From positions 806,001-870,000 of the forward strand of contig CBDAUF010000002.1 of assembly GCA_965200535.1 (NCBI GenBank): 64,000 nucleotides of DNA. The letters are read 5' to 3'. Each line of letters opens with the position of its first letter. The stretch's first letter is position 1. Positions 1-8,247 of the stretch are shown here, piece by piece. Below the pieces are notes generated by a model. The model worked only from the letters and a program-made list of their open reading frames with translations. It had not been told where the DNA came from and did no database searches. Source of the DNA: MPNO01 sp965200535. Lineage in GTDB: Bacteria > Pseudomonadota > Alphaproteobacteria > MPNO01. The translations under genes were made by a program, and so were the position numbers.

Positions 1-166
1 CCTCGACCGGGCAGTCGAATTCGCACAGGAAGCATCCCTGGCAATCGTCGCCGTAGACGACGCGGGCTTTCGACTCCTTCATCCGGATGACGTCGGTCGG
101 GCACGAATCGACGCACGCACCGCAGCCGGTGCATACGATTTCGTCGATCCGCACCTCGACATGCAC
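1..166 (-). CDS. 4Fe-4S ferredoxin-type protein (3' end outside window)
   Basis: A bacterial-type ferredoxin module reads on the minus strand into the window edge, so its C-terminus is missing. It shows two classic cluster-binding signatures: CTGCGACVDSCP near residues 12-23 and CQGCFLCEFDCP near residues 42-53. Together they would hold two [4Fe-4S] clusters. The GTG start at 166 is chosen because GGAG lies nine bases upstream and no ATG is in frame. It begins five bases after the stop of the upstream flavoprotein gene, so the two are very likely co-transcribed and translationally coupled. The inferred role is electron transfer to or from that flavoprotein, as in adenylylsulfate reductase AprBA-like pairs. 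The physiological partner is not provable from sequence. Confidence 0.85.
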   Translation of the reverse strand, partial: MHVEVRIDEIVCTGCGACVDSCPTDVIRMKESKARVVYGDDCQGCFLCEFDCPVE

Positions 167-171
167 CGGCG

Positions 172-1881
172 CTAGCTCCGAAAGAAGGGATGCAGGACCC
201 TGGTCCGTTCCGGGATCCGGTGGTGCGGGTCGTCGGGGATAGGCTCGTCGAACAGGTCGAGTTCGCCGTTGCCGCCCATTCTGGCGAAAGTGTATTTGAG
301 CCAGTTTTCGTTGTCCATGTACGGGTAGTCCTCGCGCAGGACGTTGCCGCGGCTTTCGGTCCGGCGGCGGACGACCTGCACCGAAATCTCCATGCATTGC
401 AGGAAATTGCGCATTCCCAGCACCTTGGCAAGGTCGTGCGGGTCGCCGGCTTTCATGTCCGGCGCCAGCCGGTGCCGGATATCCCTGACCCGGACGAGAA
501 TATTGTCGAGGCGTTCGGCGTTGAGAGCCTCGGTGATGTCGGTGCCGTAGAGGGCTTCGAGTTCCGACCGGGCGGCGTCGAAACCGACTCCCTGCGTCCT
601 CTCCATGGGGTCGAGCGTCTGTCGGGCCAGGCGATCGACCTGCGCCTCCGGCGGTGCCGCGGGCGATACCGCTCGGGCGGCTTCGGCGGCGGCATGGCCC
701 GCGTACCAGCCGCCCACCGCGCACAGGTTGAGCGCCTGCGCGAGCCCCATGAAGCCGCCGTCCGACGTGTTCCCTGCCGCATAGAGGCCGGGAAGGGTGG
801 TCGCGCCGTTCTCCGTCACCCGGATGCCGGCACCGCCCAGGGTCCCGCTCTGGAACGGCAGCATGGTGACGAACGGGATCGGATCGCGGCCGGGCTCGTA
901 ACCCGCGCGCTCGTAGGTGTTGAGCACGATAGGGACGACCTGCTTGTAGAGCCGGAGATTTTCCGGGCTGAGCTGCGTGGCGTCCTTGTAGACCGGACCG
1001 CGCCCCTCGCCGTATTCCCGGATCACCGACCGGGCCAGCCGGAAACGGCGAATCCGGTCGCCGCCGGCGATTTCCGTGCCCTCGCTGTTGGCGAACCGGA
1101 CGCCCAGCCCGGCGCCCATTTCGAGGCCGGGCGCAGAAAAGAACTCCGCCGGGATGACGCCCCACCCGGCGAGGAACTCCATCTTGCTGAGCTGCGCGCC
1201 CGCCCGGTAGGCCGCGGCCACGCCGTCCCCGGTGCAGTTGACGGGCATACCGTGGAAACCCGCGCCGGCCTTCGGGTAGGGGATGTGGACGGGCCCGGTG
1301 CACAGGACCGTCGATGCCGCGCGAAACACGTGGACGCCGCCTTCGATGGTATCGAAACCGAGCGCCCCGATTACCCGCCCGCCGGTCGGATGGTTGCCGT
1401 CCGAGGTCAGAAGCTCGGTGACCATGACGCGGTTCACCACCTCGACGCCGCGGCGCAGCGTCTCGTTCCGGAGCGCCATCATGAACTGCGGGCCGCCTTC
1501 CGCCATCATCGCATTGACCGGAAAGAGCGGCCCTACCGCCATGTCTACCCGCTGGATCCGGCCCTTCTCCTTGATCCATTTGACGCCCCACCGGTCCATG
1601 CGGGTCAGCAGGTCGCCGGTGACCTGGATTCCCTGGCGCAGCGCCGTGACGTTGACCATCGGGTTGGTGTGCGCCTTGACCCAGCGGTCGAGGTCGTCGC
1701 CTTCCATGTAGGCCTGAAAGACGCCGGATGCGAGGGAGCTGGTGCCGCTGCGGCCGTAGAAACCCTTGTCGACCAGGAGCACCCGGACGCCGGCCTCGCT
1801 CGCCCTGATCGCTGCGCAGGCAGCCGCCACGCCGCCGCCGACGATGAGGACGTCCGCTTCATGAACCTGCCGACCGACCAT
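172..1881 (-). CDS. FAD-dependent oxidoreductase, fumarate reductase/AprA-like flavoprotein
   Basis: A 569-residue flavoprotein of the succinate dehydrogenase/fumarate reductase superfamily. The N-terminus carries the Rossmann dinucleotide fold (VLIVGGGVAAACAA, residues 11-24) with an acidic strand end at LLVDK. A second FAD contact, LPGLYAAGNTSDGG, lies about two thirds of the way along. The last ~130 residues match the helical C-terminal domain of the family. The ATG at 1881 follows AAGG. The ferredoxin gene starts five bases downstream, an arrangement resembling AprA/AprB or fumarate-reductase-like pairs in which the flavoprotein reduces or oxidises a small acid and the ferredoxin relays electrons. 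The substrate is unknown. The CoA-ester lyase upstream hints at organic-acid metabolism. Confidence 0.85.
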   Translation of the reverse strand: MVGRQVHEADVLIVGGGVAAACAAIRASEAGVRVLLVDKGFYGRSGTSSLASGVFQAYMEGDDLDRWVKAHTNPMVNVTALRQGIQVTGDLLTRMDRWGVKWIKEKGRIQRVDMAVGPLFPVNAMMAEGGPQFMMALRNETLRRGVEVVNRVMVTELLTSDGNHPTGGRVIGALGFDTIEGGVHVFRAASTVLCTGPVHIPYPKAGAGFHGMPVNCTGDGVAAAYRAGAQLSKMEFLAGWGVIPAEFFSAPGLEMGAGLGVRFANSEGTEIAGGDRIRRFRLARSVIREYGEGRGPVYKDATQLSPENLRLYKQVVPIVLNTYERAGYEPGRDPIPFVTMLPFQSGTLGGAGIRVTENGATTLPGLYAAGNTSDGGFMGLAQALNLCAVGGWYAGHAAAEAARAVSPAAPPEAQVDRLARQTLDPMERTQGVGFDAARSELEALYGTDITEALNAERLDNILVRVRDIRHRLAPDMKAGDPHDLAKVLGMRNFLQCMEISVQVVRRRTESRGNVLREDYPYMDNENWLKYTFARMGGNGELDLFDEPIPDDPHHRIPERTRVLHPFFRS

Positions 1882-1992
1882 GCCGCACCTTATGGCTTCT
1901 ATGCGGCGAATGCAAAACGGCGTCGCCCGCGCGACCGCGGCCTGCGGCAGACCGGAAAGTCGGTCAAGGCGCGCTCTGCGGGCGCGCCCCGA

Positions 1993-2895
1993 TCAGCCCC
2001 GGTCGGGGGCCCCGCCGGCGAGCGCCGCGATTCCGTCGGCCAGTGCAAGGGTGCGCTCGGCTTCGGCGACGTGGAGCGCTTCGATCAGCTTGCCGTCCAC
2101 CAGCGTGACCCCCTTGCCCTCGGCGGCTGCCTCGCGCCATGCGGTGCCGATGCGGCGCGCCCACGCGATATCGTCTTCCGACGGGCCGAAGACGGCATTG
2201 GCGACCGCGATCGTTTTCGGGTGCAGCAGCGATTTTCCGTCGAAGCCGAACGCGCGGCCCTGCCGGCAGGCGCGCTCGAACCCGGCATCGTCGGCGAGAT
2301 CGAAATGGGGAGCGTCGAGCACTGCGAGCCCGGCCTCGCGCGCGGCGAGCACGCAGAGCCCGATGCTCGTCAGGAGCGGCAGGCGGTCCGGGGCGTGGAG
2401 ATCGGCGTGGAGGGCCTTGGAGAGATCGGCAGTGCCGAGGGTCAGGGCGGCCATGCGCGGATGGGCGCCGGCGATGGTGCGCGCGTCGAGAATGCCTTTC
2501 GGCGTCTCCAGCATGCACCAGATGCCTGTCTCGTCCGGTGCGTCCGCCGCTTCCAGCAGCGCCGCCGTCCGCGCCACCGTCGCCGCGTCCTCGACCTTGG
2601 GCAGCAGCACCGCATTGGCCCCGCCGGCCGCGGCCGACGCGATATCCTCTTCGAACCACGGCGTGTCGATGCCGTTGACCCGGACCACGAGTTCGCGCGC
2701 ACCGTACCCGCCTTCCGCGAGAAAGCCGACGATCCGGTTGCGCGCCTCGACCTTGGCGCCGGGCAGTACGCCGTCCTCCAGGTCCATGATCAGCACGTCG
2801 GCGGCGAGTTCGCGCCCCTTCTCCAGGGCGCGCGCGTTGGCGCCCGGCATGTAGAGCGCGCTGCGCCTGGGGCGGATCGGACGGGCGGCGGCCAC
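1993..2895 (-). CDS. HpcH/HpaI-type CoA-ester lyase (CitE-like)
   Basis: A 300-residue member of the citrate lyase beta subunit/malyl-CoA lyase family, a TIM-barrel enzyme that cleaves or forms beta-hydroxyacyl-CoA esters with Mg2+. The sequence shows the N-terminal RSALYMPG phosphate/CoA loop (residues 11-18), a DLEDGV motif (38-43), an arginine in VVRVNG, the metal-ligand glutamate in MLETPKG (E130) and a second acidic ligand in LTLGTADLS (D157). The GTG at 2895 puts the conserved RRSALYMPG right after a short leader; a longer frame reaching 3261 reads non-coding sequence. It starts eight bases after the stop of a small ORF and is followed by the flavoprotein gene. The exact substrate is not determinable. 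Confidence 0.85.
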   Translation of the reverse strand: MAAARPIRPRRSALYMPGANARALEKGRELAADVLIMDLEDGVLPGAKVEARNRIVGFLAEGGYGARELVVRVNGIDTPWFEEDIASAAAGGANAVLLPKVEDAATVARTAALLEAADAPDETGIWCMLETPKGILDARTIAGAHPRMAALTLGTADLSKALHADLHAPDRLPLLTSIGLCVLAAREAGLAVLDAPHFDLADDAGFERACRQGRAFGFDGKSLLHPKTIAVANAVFGPSEDDIAWARRIGTAWREAAAEGKGVTLVDGKLIEALHVAEAERTLALADGIAALAGGAPDRG

Positions 2896-2902
2896 CGCGC
2901 GT

Positions 2903-3070
2903 CTAGCAGCCGGCTGCGGGCAGGGCGGGAATGCGGCGTTCGTACGCCGCCGCCTCTTCCCCGCGGACGGCGCCCTGGATGCCGCAGAGATGGGGATCGG
3001 AAGCGTCTGCCGCAACGGCCGCGCCGGCGCTGTCGAGAGCCTCGTCGAGCCGTTCCGGCCAGTCCACCAT
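2903..3070 (-). CDS. small hypothetical protein (55 aa)
   Basis: A 55-codon frame starting MVDWPERLDEALDSAG and ending PALPAAGC. I do not recognise the family. Its third positions are almost all G or C, as in the surrounding real genes, and its TAG stop lies seven bases before the GTG of the CoA-ester lyase, which favours a genuine coupled gene. The ATG at 3070 is preferred over an upstream TTG at 3106 because the latter adds low-bias sequence. No strong Shine-Dalgarno is seen. No membrane segment or signal peptide is visible; two cysteines occur (DPHLCGIQG and the C-terminal residue). Confidence 0.4.
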   Translation of the reverse strand: MVDWPERLDEALDSAGAAVAADASDPHLCGIQGAVRGEEAAAYERRIPALPAAGC

Positions 3071-3204
3071 GCGGGTCGATATAGGTTTGCCCCCGACAGC
3101 GGGCAAGCGCGGCCCGCTGCTCCGCCCGTTCCCGGCCGCGGCGCCTTCATCTCGGCCGGCACGTGCCCTAGATTCCGCCTGCCAACGGCAACCGAGGGGC
3201 GGAG

Positions 3205-3267
3205 ATGATCCTCACCGGTCCGATCGACGAGCTGCCGCCGGCCGTTTTGCCCGGCAGGCATGGATGA
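3205..3267 (+). other. possible 20-codon leader ORF upstream of a molybdenum hydroxylase gene
   Basis: An ATG at 3205 sits directly after the purine-rich GGGGCGGAG, the best ribosome-binding site in this interval. It opens a 20-codon frame (MILTGPIDELPPAVLP...) whose TGA overlaps the ATG of the next gene as ATGA at 3264-3267. The large downstream gene has no good Shine-Dalgarno of its own, so translational coupling through this leader is plausible. It contains a Pro-Pro motif, a known ribosome-slowing context. It could equally be a chance frame or the relic of a different start. Confidence 0.3.
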
Positions 3268-5618
3268 GCGGCCGGACGGCGTCCGACGGCGCCCTTCCGT
3301 CCCCCATCGGCCAGGCGGTCCCGCGCCGGGAGGACGAGCGCCTGCTGCGAGGGACCGCCCGCTTCGTCGACGATCTCCATCGCAGCCGCATGCTGCACGG
3401 GGTCTTCATCCGCAGCCCGTACCCGCACGCCGAGATCCGGCGGGTCGATGGCTCGGCCGCGCTTGCCGCCGGCGCGCGTCTGGTGCTGACGGCCGACGAT
3501 CTTCCCTTCGCGCAACGGTCCTTCGTGGTGCGCTACTGGCACAAGGCGATCCGGGGCGGCACCCAGCCCTTCCTCGCGCGCGGCCGGGTGCGCTATGTCG
3601 GCGAGCCGGTGGCCCTTCTGGTTGCCGACGACCCCTACCGGGCAGAGGATCTCGCCGCTCTGGTCGAGGTCTCGTACCGCCCGCTCGCCGCGGTTGCCGG
3701 GATCGGCGCGGCGCGGGGGGATGGGGCGCCGGCGCTGCACGAAACGTGGACCGGCAACGTCGCCGCCCGGTTCTCCTTCGAACGGGGCGACGCGGCGGCT
3801 GCGCTTGCGCGGGCGGAGCGGCGGGTCGCCCACGACGCGAGCTTCGCCCGCCAGGTCCCGCTCCCGCTCGAGACCCGCGGCACGGTTGCCGATTTCGACC
3901 GCGCAGGCGGGGCGCTGACGGTCTGGCTTTCCACCCAGGCGCATTACAACGTACGGGAAAATCTCGCCTCGCTGCTCGAACTGCCGGAAAGCGCGGTGCG
4001 CGTGATCTGCGAGGATGTCGGCGGCGGGTTCGGCGCCAAGTCGCGCTGCTACGGCGAGGAGATCGTCCTCGCGGAGGCGAGCCGCCTCCTCGGCCGGCCG
4101 GTCAAGTGGATCGAGGACCGGCGCGAGAACATGCTCGCGACGACCCATTCGCGCGGGATCGACGTCGCGCTCGAACTCGGGCTGGCCGGAGACGGGCGGT
4201 TCGAGGCCTTGCGCGCGACCGTCGCCCTCGATGTCGGCGCGTATGTGTTCACCAGCGGGATCGCGACGGGCGAACTCTGCGGGGCCCTGATCCCGGGGGC
4301 CTACCGGATCCCCGATTTTTTCATCGAGGTTCTCGCGGTCGGCACCAACAAGACCCCGGCCGCGACCTATCGCGGCGCCGGGCAACCGGAAGCCGCGCTC
4401 GCCATCGAGACCCTGGTCGATCGGGCTGCACGGGCCCTCGGCATGGATGCGGCAGCGCTTCGCCGCCGCAATCTGGTGCGGCCGCGGGATCTGCCCTGGC
4501 AAACGGGGACTGCGTTCGGCGGCACCGATTTCGCCTTTCTGGGCGGCGACTTCGGCTCCCTGCTCGACCGGGTCGCGGCGGAGAGCGGCTACAGCGAGGC
4601 GGTGGAGATCCGGGCCGACGGCGCGCGCCTTGCCTGGGGCCTCGCCGGAGGCGTCGATGTTTCCGGCGTGGTCAATTTCGAATCGGCGCGGGTGCGCATC
4701 GACCCGTCGGGCGATGTTTCTGTCCATTCGGGGATGAACTCGCAGGGGCAGGGGCAGGCGACGACCTTCGCCCAGATCGCGGCCGGGGCGCTCGGCGTCG
4801 GGCTCGACCGCGTCTCGGTCGCGCTCGGTGACACGGCGCTGATCCCGTTCGGACGCGGAGCGTTCGCGAGCCGGGGCGCGATCATGGGCGGCAGCGCGGT
4901 TCTCGAGGCATCAGCGGCCCTGCGCCGGCGTGCGCTCGCGGCCGCCGCGCTGTTGTTGCAGGACGACGCGGCCGGACTCGATATCGCCGGCGGCCGCATC
5001 GTTCGGCGGGAGGGCGCCGACACCGGGCTCTCTCTCGGCGAGATCGCGCGCGCGGTCTCGCCCGGCGGGCCGCTTTTCGACGGCGGGAGCGGGCTGGAGG
5101 CGGAGACGGTGTGGCGCGCCGACCGGCCGGCGACGATGGCGTTCTCGGTCCACGCCGTGCGGGTGGCGGTCGATCCGGAGACCGGGGCCGTCGCGATCGC
5201 GGATTATGTGATCGGCCACGATATCGGGCGCGCGCTCAACCCGCTCATCGTCCGGGGCCAGGTGGCGGGCGGGGCGGTCGAAGGCATCGCCAACGCACTT
5301 CTGACCGAGGCGGTCTTTTCGCCGGACGGCCAGCCGCTCACGCTTACGCTCGCCGATTATCTCGCGATGACCGCCGACGGCGCGCCGGGGCTGCGTCTGA
5401 TCGAGCAGGAGACGCCGTCGCCCACCAATCCGCTCGGCATCCGGGGCGTCGGCGAGAGCGCCGCCATCGCGCCTCCCGCGGCGATCTGGAACGCCGTTGC
5501 CCGTGCCGTGGGATGGGAATCCGCGGCGGCGCGAATTCCTCTTGCCCCGGCCGCGCTGGCGCTGGACCGGGGCGGGCGAAAGGCGGGGGAGGGCGGTTAC
5601 CCCTCCGGTTCGAAGTGA
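3264..5618 (+). CDS. xanthine dehydrogenase family, molybdopterin-binding large subunit
   Basis: A 784-residue protein of the CoxL/XdhB family, which binds molybdopterin cytosine dinucleotide-type cofactor and hydroxylates carbon next to heteroatoms or oxidises aldehydes. The N-terminal a/b hammerhead domain (about residues 15-120, RFVDDLHRSRMLHGVFIRSPYPHAEI) and the two MoCo-binding domains are complete. Family motifs include EDVGGGFGAKSR, AATYRGAGQPEA, SQGQGQATTFAQI and the catalytic-glutamate loop GIRGVGESAA near residue 730. The ATG at 3264 overlaps a short upstream frame. No FAD (CoxM) or 2Fe-2S (CoxS) subunit gene adjoins it, which is unusual. Its 3' end overlaps the convergent gene by 22 bases. 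The substrate is unknown. Confidence 0.9.
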   Translation: MSGRTASDGALPSPIGQAVPRREDERLLRGTARFVDDLHRSRMLHGVFIRSPYPHAEIRRVDGSAALAAGARLVLTADDLPFAQRSFVVRYWHKAIRGGTQPFLARGRVRYVGEPVALLVADDPYRAEDLAALVEVSYRPLAAVAGIGAARGDGAPALHETWTGNVAARFSFERGDAAAALARAERRVAHDASFARQVPLPLETRGTVADFDRAGGALTVWLSTQAHYNVRENLASLLELPESAVRVICEDVGGGFGAKSRCYGEEIVLAEASRLLGRPVKWIEDRRENMLATTHSRGIDVALELGLAGDGRFEALRATVALDVGAYVFTSGIATGELCGALIPGAYRIPDFFIEVLAVGTNKTPAATYRGAGQPEAALAIETLVDRAARALGMDAAALRRRNLVRPRDLPWQTGTAFGGTDFAFLGGDFGSLLDRVAAESGYSEAVEIRADGARLAWGLAGGVDVSGVVNFESARVRIDPSGDVSVHSGMNSQGQGQATTFAQIAAGALGVGLDRVSVALGDTALIPFGRGAFASRGAIMGGSAVLEASAALRRRALAAAALLLQDDAAGLDIAGGRIVRREGADTGLSLGEIARAVSPGGPLFDGGSGLEAETVWRADRPATMAFSVHAVRVAVDPETGAVAIADYVIGHDIGRALNPLIVRGQVAGGAVEGIANALLTEAVFSPDGQPLTLTLADYLAMTADGAPGLRLIEQETPSPTNPLGIRGVGESAAIAPPAAIWNAVARAVGWESAAARIPLAPAALALDRGGRKAGEGGYPSGSK

Positions 5619-5884
5619 AAGACTTCCGGCGGTCCGGCGAGGAAATCGCTGAACTTCGCGACGAAGGTCTTGTAGTCATCGGTTTCGCGGAAACCGAAAT
5701 GATCCTGGATCCGGTCCCAGTCGACCGCGATCATGTAGGCGAGATCCGGCTCCACCCGCTTGCCCCAGCGCAGCCCCTTGCAGCCCGGCTGGCGGCGCAG
5801 GATCTCGATGCCCGACCGGAACCCATCCACAAAAGCCGCTTCGTCCTCCGGATTGACGCGGATGGTGGCGATTTCGACGACCAT
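5597..5884 (-). CDS. antibiotic biosynthesis monooxygenase (ABM)-like protein
   Basis: A 95-residue single-domain protein beginning MVVEIATIRVNPEDEAAFVDGF, the typical first strand and helix of the ABM/NIPSNAP ferredoxin-like fold. These dimeric proteins include cofactor-less quinone-forming monooxygenases and haem-degrading enzymes, but many have no assigned activity. The ATG at 5884 is preceded by AGGAGA at good spacing. It lies 14 bases downstream of asd on the same strand, so it is probably in the same transcript. It runs convergently into the molybdenum hydroxylase gene with a 22-base overlap. No catalytic residue can be assigned. Confidence 0.75.
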   Translation of the reverse strand: MVVEIATIRVNPEDEAAFVDGFRSGIEILRRQPGCKGLRWGKRVEPDLAYMIAVDWDRIQDHFGFRETDDYKTFVAKFSDFLAGPPEVFHFEPEG

Positions 5885-5898
5885 GTTTCTCTCCTGCC

Positions 5899-6924
5899 CT
5901 ACGCCGCGGGCAGCGCCTGGCGCGCTTCCACGAGATGTTCGGCGATCTGGACCGCGTTGAGCGCGGCCCCCTTGCGCAGATTGTCGGCGACCACCCAGAA
6001 GCTGAGCCCGTGCTCCACCGTCGCGTCCTTGCGGATGCGGCTGACATAGACCTGATCCTCGCCGGCGCACTCGGTCGGCGTCACGTATCCCTCGTCCGCG
6101 CGATGGTCCACGACGGCGACGCCGGGCATCGACGACAGGGCCTTGCGCGCGGCCGCGACCGTGATCGGACGCTCGAACTCGACGTTGACGGCCTCTGCAT
6201 GGCCCACGAAGACCGGCACGCGGGCGCAGGTCGCCGCGACCTTGATGCCGGGATCGAGAATCTTGCGGGTCTCCACCGCCATCTTCCATTCCTCCTTGGT
6301 GTCGCCGTCCTGCATGAAGACGTCGATGTGGGGGATGACGTTGAAGGCGATCTGCTTGGTGAATTCCTCGTTGCGCACCGGCTCGTTGACGTAGATGCCG
6401 CGGGTCTGGTTGAACAGTTCGTCCATTGCCGCCTTGCCGCTCCCCGAGACCGACTGATAGGTCGCGACGACGACCCGGCGGACGCCCGCAAGGTCGTGCA
6501 GCGGCTTGAGCGCCATCACCATCTGGATGGTGGAGCAGTTGGGGTTGGCGACGATGTTGCGCTTGCGGGCGGCGAGGGCGTGCGCGTTGACCTCGGGCAC
6601 GACGAGCGGCACATCCGGCTCCATGCGGAAATGCGAGGTGTTGTCGATCACCGTGCAGCCCGCGGCGGCGGCCCGCGGTGCGTGGACGGCGGAGATCTTC
6701 GCGCCCGGCGAGAACAGCGCGATGTCCCAGCCGGCAAAATCGAAGGCGGCCAGGTCGCCGACCCGCAGGTCCCGGTCCTCGCCGAAAGAGACCTCGCGGC
6801 CGACCGAACGTTCCGAGGCGAGCGCCGCCACCTCGGCGACCGGGAAGCCGCGCTCGGCCAGGCATTGCAGGATCTCGCGGCCGACCGCGCCGGTCGCGCC
6901 GACGACGGCGACCTTGTAGCTCAT
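5899..6924 (-). CDS. asd: aspartate-semialdehyde dehydrogenase
   Basis: A 341-residue enzyme that reduces aspartyl-4-phosphate to aspartate-4-semialdehyde with NADPH, the branch point to lysine/diaminopimelate, threonine and methionine. It shows the N-terminal NADP-binding loop GATGAVG (9-15), the catalytic cysteine in NPNCST (C130), the SVSGSGKAAM loop and the active-site histidine in VFVGHAEAV. Length matches the family. The start is the ATG at 6924, preceded by AGGGA; a TTG two codons upstream is less likely. This is the clearest housekeeping gene in the first part of the window. The ABM-like gene follows 14 bases after its TAG stop. Confidence 0.97.
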   Translation of the reverse strand: MSYKVAVVGATGAVGREILQCLAERGFPVAEVAALASERSVGREVSFGEDRDLRVGDLAAFDFAGWDIALFSPGAKISAVHAPRAAAAGCTVIDNTSHFRMEPDVPLVVPEVNAHALAARKRNIVANPNCSTIQMVMALKPLHDLAGVRRVVVATYQSVSGSGKAAMDELFNQTRGIYVNEPVRNEEFTKQIAFNVIPHIDVFMQDGDTKEEWKMAVETRKILDPGIKVAATCARVPVFVGHAEAVNVEFERPITVAAARKALSSMPGVAVVDHRADEGYVTPTECAGEDQVYVSRIRKDATVEHGLSFWVVADNLRKGAALNAVQIAEHLVEARQALPAA

Positions 6925-7034
6925 AAACAAATTGTCCCTAGCCCGCCCGAAGGCGGGTCATGCACGGCATGCCGGCGCCTGCGTCAGACAGCGGCGCCGG
7001 TGATGTTTCGCGCGGGCGCCGAAGCGCGCCGGCC

Positions 7035-7205
7035 CTAGCCGTCCGACTTGGTTTCCGGCTTCGGCGTGATGGGCTGGCTGTCGAGCGCGGTCGTTATCGG
7101 CGCGGGCTTGCTCTCGGCCATCTTGCCGGCCATGCAAGCGAGCGCCGAGGTCGAGATCGAAGCCGCGAAAGCACCGGCGAGAACGATCGCAAGGGTCTTC
7201 TTCAT
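7035..7205 (-). CDS. small exported protein with signal peptide
   Basis: A 56-residue protein: MKKTLAIVLAGAFAASISTS gives a positively charged start and a hydrophobic core, followed by ALAC, which could be cut by signal peptidase I. A cysteine follows the cleavage site, but the -3 residue is Ala rather than Leu, so a lipoprotein is possible but not clear. The mature part (~32 residues) is polar and rich in Pro, Lys and Thr. The ATG at 7205 is chosen because it begins the signal peptide; a longer frame to 7271 adds implausible sequence. It lies upstream of asd on the same strand with a 110-base gap. Function unknown. Confidence 0.65.
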   Translation of the reverse strand: MKKTLAIVLAGAFAASISTSALACMAGKMAESKPAPITTALDSQPITPKPETKSDG

Positions 7206-7357
7206 GGGAGCGCACCCCGACTGGAATTGGCAACCGGGGCGCAGGATAGCGCCGGCCGGGACTCGGGGCAACGGGTTTCCCGCATCTGCCCTGCGAAAGA
7301 CGCGGCGCCTGCGCGTTCCTCACATTTTGCTTCAAGTGCGGGCGCGAAGCTCAAACG

Positions 7358-7377
7358 AATGTTTCACGTGAAACATT
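7358..7377. promoter_or_regulatory. parS: parS centromere-like ParB-binding site
   Basis: A perfect 20-base palindrome whose 16-base core TGTTTCACGTGAAACA (7360-7375) is identical to the bacterial chromosomal parS consensus bound by ParB/Spo0J. It sits in the longest gene-free stretch (7206-7504), where nothing else is recognisable. parS sites load ParB clamps for chromosome segregation and normally cluster near the replication origin, so the window is probably origin-proximal. No parA, parB or gidAB is in view. No second copy was found by reading. Confidence 0.85.
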
Positions 7378-7504
7378 GGTCAACAATGCTGCCATATTTT
7401 TGGGGCGATTTTGCGTCCCCCCGGGGACGCGATCGCCCCTGCATCGCGCGTTGGCAGGTGCCGGTGGGAAGCGTGCTCGCGCGCCGCTTCCTTCCTCCGG
7501 CTCT

Positions 7505-8230
7505 TCAGCCGCGCATCCCGGGCGCCGAGTTTACCGTCGCGTGCAGGTTGCGCGCGAAATCGACCGCGCTCGCGACATCCATCGCGAGGGCCGAACGCGC
7601 ATATTCCTTGACCGCGAGGACGGCGGGCCGCGGCGCTTTCTCGAGGGCGGCGCGGAGCGCCGCGAAACTGCTTTCGAGCTCGTCCGGCGGAACCACGTCG
7701 CTGACGATGCCGAAGGTGAGCGCCTTGCCGGCGTCGATCTCCCGGGTCGAATAGACCAGGTACATCAGCGCCTTGCGCGGCACCCGGTCGACCAGCGACG
7801 ACATCGCCATCGTCGGCATGATGTTGTGGCCCATTTCCGGCAGCCGGAAGGTGGCCGAGGCGCTGGCGAGCGTGATGTCGCAGAGCGCTGCGAGCGCGCA
7901 GCCGAAACCCGCGGCCCGCCCCTGGACGAGACCGACAACCGGCACCGGCGACCGGCGAAAGGCGGCGTAGCAATCGAAGATGACCTCGTTCTGCGCCCGG
8001 CGTTCGTAGGCGCCGGGCCGGTCCTCGGGCGGCCTCCCCATGCCCGCCCGCCCGGTGCAGAAATCGTCCCCCGCCCCGCGCAGGACGACGAAATGCGAGT
8101 CTGCAGCCTCCCCGATCGCCCGGGCCAGGGTGGCCGCCATATCGTTGGTCACGCCGTTCCCGTCATCCGGGCGGTTGAGCGTGATCTCGACGATGCGGCC
8201 GGCGTTGCGGATCAGGATTTCGTCGGACAT
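7505..8230 (-). CDS. enoyl-CoA hydratase/isomerase family protein
   Basis: A 241-residue crotonase-fold protein. It begins MSDEILIRNAGRIVEITLNRPD, the usual first strands, and contains the oxyanion-hole segment RAAGFGCALAALCDITLAS and a C-terminal helical region (AVKEYARSALAM). Family members hydrate enoyl-CoAs or perform related CoA-thioester chemistry. The catalytic region reads LPEMGHNIMPTMA, with Gly-His where hydratases often have Gly-Glu, so the reaction may not be simple hydration. The ATG at 8230 follows GGAGAA. It is 17 bases downstream of the molybdenum hydroxylase, last gene of a long minus-strand operon that also encodes a TRAP transporter and UbiD. Confidence 0.85.
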   Translation of the reverse strand: MSDEILIRNAGRIVEITLNRPDDGNGVTNDMAATLARAIGEAADSHFVVLRGAGDDFCTGRAGMGRPPEDRPGAYERRAQNEVIFDCYAAFRRSPVPVVGLVQGRAAGFGCALAALCDITLASASATFRLPEMGHNIMPTMAMSSLVDRVPRKALMYLVYSTREIDAGKALTFGIVSDVVPPDELESSFAALRAALEKAPRPAVLAVKEYARSALAMDVASAVDFARNLHATVNSAPGMRG

Positions 8231-8247
8231 GGTTTCTTCTCCCTGCG

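Noticed and set aside
190..3084. A 964-codon plus-strand frame opposite the flavoprotein and CoA-ester lyase
   Set aside because: It is antisense to two well-supported genes, and its translation is Arg/Asp/Ala-rich low-information sequence typical of GC-rich shadows.
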